The translations under genes were made by a program, and so were the position numbers. A stretch of DNA of 64,000 nt from Candidatus Roseilinea sp. (GTDB lineage: Bacteria > Chloroflexota > Anaerolineae > J036 > Brachytrichaceae): positions 186,001 through 250,000 of the forward strand of contig BPHV01000004.1 of the NCBI GenBank assembly GCA_026003755.1, written 5' to 3'. The notes under the pieces were generated by a model that was given only the letters and a program-made list of their open reading frames with translations, was not told the origin of the DNA and made no database searches. Numbering within the stretch: the stretch's first letter is position 1; each line of letters begins with the position of its first letter. Of this stretch, positions 49,343 through 59,200 are shown in pieces.

Positions 49343-49873
49343 CTAGGCCGGCCTAGTGTCCAACCTGGCCTCTACAAGTAGCCGACGCACATACGCCTGC
49401 TTGCTCTGGCTCCAGGTGGCGCAAGTGAGCAGGAAGAGGCGACGGCCATCGCGACGATAGATGGCTTTTACATCGCTCGGCTGCAACAATTGATGGCTCA
49501 CGGTGCGATAGCGCCACACCTGACCACTGCGCGTCTGCAATATCACACGCGCGCCAACAGGCAACGCCGCCAATCCGTAGAATGGGCCATGCGCGCCGCC
49601 CTCCAGCGTGACGTGCGCCGCAAGCACCATGGCCAGCGCATCTCCCGGCCAGCGCCCTGTGGTCTGCAACAGGCCCACTTCGCGCGCGCCAAGCCGGCTA
49701 TCATCCCACGCCCCATTGACGATGGGCAGCGCCACTACCGGCGCATCGCGCAGCCCAAGCGCCGGGATGCTCAACGCCGCCGGCGGCGATGGAGCAACAG
49801 CGCCCGCCCCCGGCCACGCCAGCATCAGCCCGGCCAGCGCGCGCAATGCCTCACGCCTGCTGACCGACCTCAT
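49343..49873 (-). CDS. Sortase with Tat-like signal
   Basis: 176-residue cysteine transpeptidase. The N-terminus SVSRREALRALAGLMLAWPG looks like a twin-arginine or anchor signal. The catalytic triad is visible as His87 (VLAAHVTLEGG), Cys141 (LFLLTCATWSQ) and Arg153 or 154 (YVRRLLVEARL). Length and the L-L-T-C motif fit small class E/F-like sortases. ATG 49873 overlaps the stop codon of the preceding DUF11 gene as ATGA. An apparent fusion to that gene in one frame is an artefact of a single-base shift at 50004-50007. The likely substrate is the immediately upstream protein ending in LPGTG. Confidence 0.9.
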   Translation of the reverse strand: MRSVSRREALRALAGLMLAWPGAGAVAPSPPAALSIPALGLRDAPVVALPIVNGAWDDSRLGAREVGLLQTTGRWPGDALAMVLAAHVTLEGGAHGPFYGLAALPVGARVILQTRSGQVWRYRTVSHQLLQPSDVKAIYRRDGRRLFLLTCATWSQSKQAYVRRLLVEARLDTRPA

Positions 49874-50563
49874 CGCCGCCCGGTGCCCGGCAACTCGGCC
49901 GGCACAATCAAAACCGCGACCGTGTTCGATTGTGTCACGCCCTGGCTGCTGGTGAGCACCGCGGTGTTCAGCACGTTCGCCGGCGGCTGGGCGCGCTCGT
50001 TCACCCCGCGTGGTGATGGTGAAAACCACCCGCTCGCCCGGCCCCATCGTCCCCAGGGCCAGCGTCCAAGTGCGCGAGCCGGCGTCGAAGCCGAAATTCC
50101 CGCGCGGCACGCTGGCGCTCAGATAATCCACCAGCGGCGAGAGCGCATCCCCCACCACAACGTTGTCAATGCTCACCGGGTTGGGGTTGATCACCTCGAT
50201 GGTGAACACCACAATATCGTCGGGCCGCGCCTGTTCCAGGTTGACCTGCTTGATGATGTACGGATCAAACAGCGCCGGCAACGGCGTCGCGGTGGGCGCA
50301 GCCGGCGGCGGCTGGCTCGTGGGCGGCGTCGCCGTTGGCGTTGGCGTCTGGGTCGGCGTGGGCGTAGGGGTCTCGGTCGGCGTGGGGGTGGGTGTGTTGG
50401 TTGGCGTCGGCGTAGGCGTGTCGGTTGGCGTGGGGGTTTCGGTAAAGCCGGCCGGCGCCTGCGGCACACTCGGTGTTTGCGGTGCGACCAGCACGCTCAT
50501 CACCGCCATCACCGTAATCAGGATTGCGCCTAGAGCGAGCCAAGCAATGGAGCGTTTGATCAT
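49870..50563 (-). CDS. Stalked single-DUF11 surface protein ending in LPGTG-RR, +1 shift in a C4 run
   Basis: After removing one base at the C4 run 50004-50007 this gene encodes 230 residues. It has a signal or anchor helix (SIAWLALGAILITVMAVMSV), a Thr-Pro stalk (residues 41-86), one DUF11 domain (VNLEQARPDDIVVFTIEVIN onward) and the C-terminus VLIVPAELPGTGRR. LPGTG is a sortase recognition sequence, but only two Arg follow and no membrane anchor is present. The gene overlaps the sortase gene by 4 nt and starts 10 nt after the C25 peptidase gene stop. Without the repair the frame runs on into the sortase with non-protein-like sequence. Confidence 0.8.
50306..50443 (-). repeat. Low-complexity DNA encoding the Thr-Pro stalk
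   Basis: A degenerate GGCGTNGGN-type repeat, read on the minus strand as TPTPT-rich residues about 41-86 of the small DUF11 protein. Such stalks span the envelope and are prone to length variation. Confidence 0.8.
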
Positions 50564-50573
50564 GTGTTCACCT

Positions 50574-53252
50574 TCAGCGTCTCAGGATAGGAAGATAGAT
50601 CGCTTGCGTCGCCCAGCGCGAGCCGGGCGCCAGCGTGGGATCGCCGAGCAAGGTGTAGGTGTCGAGTAAATCGAGGTACAGGCCGCCGCCTGCCAGCGCC
50701 AGCTTACCGGCCAGGGTTGCATCGCCCAGCCGGCTGCCGGCCAGCCAGGCGTCGGTCAGACTCTGCCCCAGCACATCGTGACCGGCGCTGAGGGTGAGGC
50801 CGGTCGCCCCCCAGGTGGCCACCGCGCCGCGCCCATCGGCGCGCAGCAGCGTCTCATCCAGCGCATCTTGCAATTCGTGGAAGCGCGCGGTGTAACAGGT
50901 CAGGCCAACCACAACCGGCAGCGCAGCGCGGCGCGGCAGCGTCGCCACATCGTCGCGGTGGAACAAGCGCTCGGCGGCCCACTGGCGCGGCGACGCATGG
51001 CCGGAGTAAAGCAGCAAACGGGCCAGGTTCCATTGGCTCAGCAATGCGGCGCGCGTCGCGGTGAACGACGCGCTGCCGGTGAGCGTCGCCGTCACAGCCA
51101 CATACGGCGCGGCGACGTGCGCGGCCAGCGCATTGGCCTTGGCCGGGAAGTCGCCGGCCAGATCGGCGTCATCTGCTGCGATCACCACGCGCCGATCGGC
51201 CGGCGTCAACAGCGCATCCTCGTAGGCCAGCGTCTTGCTCACAAGCTGCCGCGTCTCGGTCAGCGTGTTCACCGGCCAGCGCCCCAGCGCGATGTCGGGC
51301 AGGGCGTCGTCCCCGTCCACCGTCACAAAGCGATTGTCGGCCGCCGTCTCGCCCAAGAAGGGATCTACCTCGGCCAGCCAGGGGGGGAGGGCGCTGGGCG
51401 GCGTGGTGGGACGATAACGTTTCGGGTCAAGCGTGCCATCCCCGACGAGCAGCACATAGGCCGGACGAACGGCGTCGGCGTGATAGCGCGCGGCCAGATA
51501 GGCGCGAATGGCGGCCGGGTCGGGGCGGCCCTCGCCGTGGTGATCGTAAATCGCCTCCAAGGTTTGCGTCACCACGCTCAAGCCTTGCGCCTGCCGGCGC
51601 GCAACCAACCGGCCCAGCTCGGGCAGCCATGCCGACGGAGCGACGATGTGCAGCGCCCCCTGCGCGGGGTTGAGCGCCGCCGGCGGGCGCACCCGCAGCG
51701 GCGCGACGGGCTGCGCAGCCCAAACATAGCGGCGCGGCAAGCCGGCAGGCGGATCGGCAAAACGCACACCGCCGGCGACCGGTGCGGCATTGGCCAGGCG
51801 CACCGGCTGCGTCGGCGTGGTCACGTCCAGCAGGTAGGCCGGCGACGCGCCGAGTGTGTAAGCGCGCTGCGCGTCGTCGCCGCCCAACGGCAGGCCGGCC
51901 ACGCCCTGCCCGTCGCTGACGAAGGTCGCCGCGAACGCATCCACCCAGCTCCCTTCCACCGCCACCCCGCTCAGGCCGGGCAAGGTCACCGAGAGCGCGT
52001 TGTGGGCGCCGGCGATTCCGCCCAGCGCGGCGGTGATCGCCTGCCGGCCATCCCAGGTGACCTCGCCGAGCAGCGCGCCGTTCAGCCAGACCTGCGCGCG
52101 GTGGTCGGGCGCTTGGGGCGGATCGGTGTAGCCGATCAGCCACACGGTGAGCGTGACCGGCTGCGGGGCGGCCAGCGGCAGCGTGAAGGCGTGCGTCCAG
52201 CTCTGGCCGGCCTGCAAGTTGGCCCAGGCCCAGCGGTCGCCGTCGCGATGCGCCGGCGGGCGACAACCGCAATCCGGCGTGTACAGCGCGTTGTGCTCAA
52301 AGGTCAGCGTGGCGTTCAAGCTGCCGGCGGACAGCGCGCCCGGCGCGGCGTCGCGCGTGCTCAGGCGGGCCACCGGCGCGCCGACATCTTCGAGCGCCCA
52401 GGCATCGTGGTCGGCGTAGCGGCTGAAGCGCGGGTCGGCGTAGAACAACAACCGCTCGCCCGCCTCGAAGACATCATCGCCATCGCCCTCCCAAAGCATC
52501 AATACCTCTTCCCCACCCCGGCGCAGCCGCAAACCATGCGGCGAGCCGACCGCCGCCCCCGCGGCAGCCAAAGCCGCAGGGGTAATCGCCACCAGCCCCG
52601 GGGTCGCCACGTCTATCCATGCGATTACCCCGCCGGCCGACTGTCGCTCCGCACGCGCCTTGACGGCAGGCTGCGGCGCAACTTCCTGCGGATTGACCAC
52701 CTGCCCGCGAACGACGCGCAGCAGCGGGTCATCGTCGTGCGTCGCCGCGCCCGGCCTGGGGCCGGTGGACGCCGGCCAGCGCACGGTCGCCCGCAAGGCG
52801 CGCACCACTTCCCAACCCGCAGCAGTTGGCCGCGCAGGCAAGAACTGCACGCGCGCCAGCGCCGCGCCGCGCATCACCCCGGCCGGCTCGACGCGCAGCG
52901 GCCAAGCGTCCGGCAATGCCGGGGCCGGGGCGTCCTGCGCTGCCGCCGGCAGAGGCAGGTCGCTCACCGTCGCGGCGTCCAGCGCCTGCACCGTCACGGC
53001 CGGCAGCGTTTGGGCATCCGGCACGGCCACCAACCAAGCTGCAAACGGCAACGCGCGCCCATCCGGCAGCGGCCAACGCAAGGGCAAGGCGTCGCCGAGG
53101 GCAGCCGAATCGAGCGCGACCTCCAGGTGCAATGCCCCCGGCTCCGTCCAGACGCGCAGCGCCGGCGCAGCACCCGCGCGCAAGGGAGGCATGGGCGCGA
53201 GGCCAAGCAGCGCGCCCATCCCCAGGCTCACCACCACGGCCATGATCCTCAC
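50574..53252 (-). CDS. Secreted C25-family (gingipain-like) cysteine peptidase
   Basis: 892 residues. A signal peptide (VVVSLGMGALLGLAPMPPLRAG) leads into beta-rich N-terminal domains, then the caspase-like C25 catalytic domain (about residues 560-850). The catalytic His is in LLLYSGHAS (about residue 751) and the Cys in VVGLTCYTARFHE (about residue 785). VLLVGDGTLDPKRY and PDIALGRWPVNT are typical of the family, which includes gingipains and the PorU sorting peptidase. It ends WATQAIYLPILRR, the shared tail. Placed between the giant DUF11 gene (10 nt) and the LPGTG gene (10 nt), it may process surface proteins. Confidence 0.88.
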   Translation of the reverse strand: MRIMAVVVSLGMGALLGLAPMPPLRAGAAPALRVWTEPGALHLEVALDSAALGDALPLRWPLPDGRALPFAAWLVAVPDAQTLPAVTVQALDAATVSDLPLPAAAQDAPAPALPDAWPLRVEPAGVMRGAALARVQFLPARPTAAGWEVVRALRATVRWPASTGPRPGAATHDDDPLLRVVRGQVVNPQEVAPQPAVKARAERQSAGGVIAWIDVATPGLVAITPAALAAAGAAVGSPHGLRLRRGGEEVLMLWEGDGDDVFEAGERLLFYADPRFSRYADHDAWALEDVGAPVARLSTRDAAPGALSAGSLNATLTFEHNALYTPDCGCRPPAHRDGDRWAWANLQAGQSWTHAFTLPLAAPQPVTLTVWLIGYTDPPQAPDHRAQVWLNGALLGEVTWDGRQAITAALGGIAGAHNALSVTLPGLSGVAVEGSWVDAFAATFVSDGQGVAGLPLGGDDAQRAYTLGASPAYLLDVTTPTQPVRLANAAPVAGGVRFADPPAGLPRRYVWAAQPVAPLRVRPPAALNPAQGALHIVAPSAWLPELGRLVARRQAQGLSVVTQTLEAIYDHHGEGRPDPAAIRAYLAARYHADAVRPAYVLLVGDGTLDPKRYRPTTPPSALPPWLAEVDPFLGETAADNRFVTVDGDDALPDIALGRWPVNTLTETRQLVSKTLAYEDALLTPADRRVVIAADDADLAGDFPAKANALAAHVAAPYVAVTATLTGSASFTATRAALLSQWNLARLLLYSGHASPRQWAAERLFHRDDVATLPRRAALPVVVGLTCYTARFHELQDALDETLLRADGRGAVATWGATGLTLSAGHDVLGQSLTDAWLAGSRLGDATLAGKLALAGGGLYLDLLDTYTLLGDPTLAPGSRWATQAIYLPILRR

Positions 53253-53262
53253 AGTGGTCGCC

Positions 53263-56200
53263 TCACTCCGCGCGCATCACCACCGGCAACCACAGCCGGT
53301 AGGCCGACAGACCGACGCGCGCCTGCACCGGCGGGCGATGCACCGTCTCGCGGCCGGCGGTGTCCACGTCGGCCAGCCAGTACCACCACACGCCGTCGTC
53401 GGGCGCGGTATCCACGTAGGCATAGCTCGCCCCGCTCGTCCCGCCCATGGCAGCCGGCACGCTGGCGATCAACACCGCTTGGCCGAAGTCGTTGGCCGGC
53501 GCGCGGTACAACCGGAAGGCGAAGTTGTCTTGTTCAGTCTCGGTCTCCCAGGCCAGCGTCACCTGCCGGCCGCTCACGGCGCTCACGTAGAACGCCCGCA
53601 GCGTCACCGCGGTCGGCACGCCGATCACCTCAACCTGATCCCTCGGCTCATTGGTCGGATTGTCGTGCGCATCGCGCGTGCCTTCGCCGATGAAGGCGTA
53701 GTTCGTCGTGCTCACGATGTCGGTGATCACGCGGAAGGTGACGGTGATGACATAGCTCTGGCCCGGCAACAGCGGCGCGCCGAAGCCGTGCGGGCCGGCA
53801 GCGGTCAGGTCGTCCCATCGCAACTCACCGGGGTCTATCACGTTCGGCGCCGGCGTCGCGTGGGTGTAGCTGAGCACGCCATCGTCGAATTGGTCAACCA
53901 CCCGCAGCGTGGTGATTGCGCTTGGGCCGGTGTTGGTGACGCGAATGGTGAAGGTGATGAAGTTCGGCGCGATCAGGTCGGTGTCATAGCCCACCAGTTG
54001 TTTCTGGATCGCCACCGTGGGTTGCACGGGAGTGACGTACCAGTCACTGATATTGTTGGCCGGGTCGTCGCCAGGGGTGTCGGTGGTTACCACTGCATTG
54101 TTGGTCAGCAGGACGCCATAGGTTGCTAAAGGCGAGATGCGCACCACCACCGTGATCACGACGTGCTGGCCGACGCTCAAATCGCCCAGCAACCAGGTGA
54201 GGATCGAGCCGCTCACGCTGTCGGGCGCGGGCGTTGCGCTCAGGTAGGCCATTTGGGAATCCAGCGTGTCGGTGACGATCACGTTTTGCGCGACGCTGGG
54301 GCCGAAGTTGGTGATGTGCAAGGTGAAGGTCACCGTCGCGCCGGGCACGGTGATAAAGGTGTCGCTGTGCTTATGCAGCGCCACCTCGGCGCGCGCCTGA
54401 ACCGGCGTGGAGATCACGTCGGTGTTATTGGCCGGATCGTCGCCGGCGGTGGAAGTGCTCGCCGTCGCCGTGTTCGTGATCAGCGCGCCGTTGGGCAGGG
54501 CCGGGCTGACCAGGACGGTCACGGTCAAGATCGCGCTCTGGCCGGCCGGCAGCGCGCCCAAGGCCCAGGTGATCACATTGCCGCTCACGCCGCTGGCCGG
54601 CGGCGTCGTCGCGAGCAGGCTCACCTCCGGCGGCAATGTGTCGGTCACCACGACGTTTTGGGCATCGCTGGGGCCGGCGTTCGTCACCACCAGCGCGTAG
54701 GTCAGCACGGCGCCGGCCTCGACCACGGTTGGCGTGGCCGTCTTGCGCAGCATCAGCTCGGCCAGGGCTTGCGTCGGCGTGTCTATCGAGTCCGTATCGG
54801 TCAGGCCGCTGCCTTCGCCGATGACGACGACGTTGGTGAGCAGCGTGCCCGTCGGCGCATCGCCGGCCACGCTCACCACGACGGTCAGCGCACCGCTGGC
54901 CGGCGGGTTCAGCGTCCCCAGCGACCAGGTGACCACATTGCCGCCGACGCCGCAGGCCGGCGCGCAGCTCTGGACGGTGACGCTGGGCGGCAGCGTGTCG
55001 GTCACGATGACCGCCGGCGCCGGCGCATTGCCGCCGACGGTGTAGTGCAGCGTGTAGGTCAACACGCCGCCCGCCGTAGCCACCGGCGGCGTCGCGACTT
55101 TGGTCACGCTCAGCGTGTGGCTGCTGGTCACCGTGCTGGTGGTGGTGTCGGTGCTGGTCAATCCGCCGGTCTCGCTCAACAGCGCGGTGTTGACGATCTG
55201 CGTGCCGTTGGGCAACGGGCTGCTGATCTGCACCACCAGCGTCACCATGCCGACGGCCTGTGTCACGCCGCTGCCGGGCGGCAACAGGTCGCCCAGTTGC
55301 CACACCACCGGGCCGCTGTTGCCGGGGCCGGGGTCGCTGGTGGGCGGCGGTGTGGCCGTGAAGAACGTGGTATGGGCCGGCGTGGTGTCGCTCAGCGCCA
55401 CGCCCAACGCCGGCGCGTCGCCCGTGAGCGTATAGCGCAGCGTGTAGGTGAGCAGACCGCCCGCCGTGGCCGGCTCCGGCTCGGCCGACTTGGTCACCTG
55501 CAACGCCAACGATGAGACCACGGTGTCCGTCACCGTCGCGCTCGTCGGCGTTGTTACCTCGGTGCTGGTGACCGATGCTGTGTTGGAGAGCACCAACCCG
55601 TTCGTGAGCGGCAGATGGACCGTCACGGCAAAGCTCAACGTCACCGGCGCGCCTGGCGGCAGCGTGTTGATCGTCCAGCTCAGCAACGGCAGCGCGGCAT
55701 CGCTGTTGGCGTCGCCGCCGGCGATCGAGCCGGGCACATAGCCGGTGTGGGCCGGCAGGCTGTCGCTCACCGTGACGGCGTTGGCCACGGCGTTGCCCGC
55801 GTTTTGCACCACGATGACGTAGCTCAACACGTCGCCGGGTTGCAACGGGGCGCCGTTGGCATCCACGCTTTGCTTGCTGAGCAGCAACACCGGCGCGCTG
55901 CCCACCGTGGTGGTCGCGGTGTCGGTGTCGGTGACGCCGTGGCTAGTGGTGACATGCGCCGTGTTGACGATCGGCGTGCCATTGGGCAAGGGGCTGGTCA
56001 CCTGCACCACCAGCGTCACCACGCGCGACGCGCCGACATCGAGCACGCCCAACGTCCAGCTCACCACGCCGCCGGACTCGCCGCACGGCGCGGGGCCGCA
56101 GCTCACATAGCCGGTGTTGGCCGGCACCAGGTCGGTGATCACCACGCCGGTGGCCGAGACCAAACCGCTGTTGGTTACCGTCAGCGTGTAGGTCAGCAGC

Positions 56201-59200
56201 TCGCCCGCTTGCACGATGAACGGCGCGGATTTGCTCAGGTCGAGCGCCGACTGGCCCAGTTGCAAGCGCGTGGTGTCGGTAATCGGGCCGTAGTCGCGGT
56301 CGCCGGGCGTTGGGCCGGGCAGCGATGACCAGCCGGCCGCCGCCAGGTTGTCCTCGACCGCGCCGGGCGGCGCGTCGGCGTCCACCTGCGCGGTGTAGGT
56401 AATCACCAGGGCGCTGCCGGGCGGCAGCGAAATGCCCAGGCCAAAGGTGATGGCGAAGCGACCGCTGAGCGCCTCGTAACTGGTCAGATAGTCGCCCGAT
56501 CCCAGCGGCGCGCCGTCCAGGGTCAGCCCAATCAACACGGGCGGCGCGGCGCGCATGTGCAGCGGCAAGGTGTCGCTAAAGACCAGGTCGTAGGCTGCCG
56601 AGACCGTCACCCCGCTCGCATTGGTGAGGCGCACGGTGTAGGTCACAAGCTGGCCGGCCCCGACGATGCTGCCGCTGGGCGGCTGGCTGGCCTTGAGCAG
56701 CGCGAGCGCCGGCTCGGTCGCCGTCACCTGCGTCTGGTTGGAGAGCGTCGGCCCGCCGTCCTGATGGCGCAGCGTGGCGACGTTGGTCAAAACGTCGCCC
56801 GCATTCGCGCCCAGCGGCGAGGAGACCACCGCCGTCACGGTGATCAGGCGTTGTTCGCCGGCGGGGATGCTGGCAAAGGTCACGGTGAAGGCATTGCCGA
56901 CAACCACCGCGCTGCCGCCCGGCGCGTTGACGCTGTGCAGTTGCACGCGCGCGTCGAGCTGGTCGGTCACCGTCACAGCATAGAGCGCGCTGGTGATCGG
57001 CGGCTCCGGCACGACCAGCACGTAGGTCACCACGCTGCCCAGCGTCACCGTGGGCGGCGTGACCGACTTGAGCAGCGTCACGTCCGCCGTGCGGTGGGAG
57101 ACTGCGTCGCTGCCATCGCTGTAAGGGCGCTCGTCCGGCGCGTAGGGGCCGGGGCCGTCGCCCGGTTGCGAGTCGTAGCCAGGCAGCGTCGCCGTGTTCG
57201 TCAGCGTCAGATTGGCGCCGATGGCGGCGCTGACCTGGGCCACCACCGTGATCACCGCCACGCCGGGCTGGCCGCTGTTCCAGGCCAGGCCCCACAGTGC
57301 GCTCACCTGCCAGGTCAGTGTGCCGGTCGCGCTCACCGGCGGTTGCGCCAAGAAGGCCGCCGTGGGCGGCGCGTTTGCGCTCAGCGTGGCCGTCACCAGC
57401 GTCAGGCCGGCCGGCAGCACATCGCTGATCACGATGTCGTAGGCCGGCCCGTGGCCGTCGTTGGTGATGGTCAGGCGGTAGGTGATGAGGTCGCCGGCGC
57501 CGACCACGCTGCCCGGCGGCGGCGTGCTGTCTTTGTCCAGCGTCAGGCGGGGTTGCATCACCGCGCTGGTGGCTGTGGCGCTGACGTGATTCGGCCACGG
57601 ATATTCGAGCTGGGCGTAGTTGGTGGGATAGAACAGGTCGGTCTGCGTGATCCACACCGGCGCCAGCGTGTCTATGCGCAGGCCCACGGCCTGCGCCTGG
57701 AAGGTCAGCGTCACCACCGTCGGCGCGTCTTGCGCGCTGGTGATGGGCGCGAAGAACCAGCGGATGACTTGCTGGCCAGGCTGCTCGGTGGTGTTGGAGA
57801 TGCGCTGGGTCAGGGTGACGTTCACCGCGGCCGGCGTGTGGGCGAGCGTCTCGCTGTCGGTGATATACCACACGCCGGGCGGCAAGGCGTCCAACAGCAC
57901 ATCGCCCGGCGCGCCGCCCCAGGTCGCGCCGGCGGGAATGGTGAAGACGACGCGATAGGTGATGAGGTCGCCGACGCGGATGACGCTGGGTTCGACCTGT
58001 TTGGCGATGCCCGGCCCGCCGGTGCTCACCGTCGCGGTGGCCGTGGTGGTGTAGGGCCGCACGCCGGGGACGGTGTCGGTCAGCGAGTGATACAGCGCCG
58101 CCACGGTGTTGGTGAGCGCTGCGCCGAGCAACGCCTGCGAGATGCGCGCCGTGTAGGAGAGCACAGTCACGTTGGCCGGCGCCACGTTGCTCAGCGTGCT
58201 GACGAACCAGGTGATGACGCCCGGCCCGGCTGCCGGCGCGCCCTGCGCGTCGCCGCCGAACAGCGCAGTGACGCTGATGCCGCCCGGCAACGCGTCGGTC
58301 ACGTAGATGGCGTAGGCCGGGCTGTTGCCGGTGTTGGTTAGGCGCAGGGTGTAGGTGAGATAAGCCAGGCCGTCCAAGCCAACGGTCACGCCGCTGCTGC
58401 TTTCGACGTGCTTGCTCAACAGTAAGTTTGGCTCACCAACGGTAGTGCTCACCACGTTGCTGGGGGTCACCGGCGCAGTGCTGTGGCTCAGGCGCGCCAG
58501 GTTGGTGATCACGTCGCCGGCGTTCGGGTCGGTGGCCGGGCCGGGGAATTCGTGCGAGAGACGCGCCGTGACGGTGATGAGCGCCTGCGCGCCGGCGGGG
58601 ATCGCGCCGAACGTCGCGGTGACTTGCTGGCCGGCCACGCCCACGCTGCCCGTCAGCCCACCGGTGAACGTCACCGCCAGGATGAACAGGCGCGGGTCGA
58701 GCGTGTCGGTCACCAGCGCGTTGTAGAGCACGGCGGTGATCGGCGTCCCCGGCACAAACAGCGTGTAGGTCACCAGTGTGCCCAGCGTCGCCGTCGGCGG
58801 CGGCGCAAACTGCACCGACTTGGCGATGCCGGCGTCGGCCGTCTGCACCGCAGCCGCGTGCGAGCCGCCGCTGTAGCCGCGCGCAACGCTGCTGATCGGC
58901 TGGGTGTCGGTCAGCCAAGCGTCGTAGCGCAAGAAGGCGTGGTTGCTGAGCGTGACGTTGGCGGTGATCCACGGCGCGACCGACAACACAACTGTAAGCG
59001 TGAGGGCGGTATGTTGCAGTGAAGTGAACGGCAGCGTGGGGGTCAGGTGGCTGACCAGCCAGGTGAGCGCGCCGGTGGCGCCGGGCGATGGCGCAGCCAG
59101 CAGGGCCGGCCCGCTGCTGTCGTTGGTGCTCAGGGTGTAGGTGAGCAGGCTCGTGCCGTAGGGGATCACGTCGGTGATCAGCAGGTCGTAGCCGGGCAGC

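Noticed and set aside
50778..53693. A 971-residue plus-strand frame opposite the C25 peptidase
   Set aside because: It is the antisense shadow of a GC-rich gene: Arg/Gly/His/Gln-rich, no domain, while the minus strand encodes a clear C25 peptidase.
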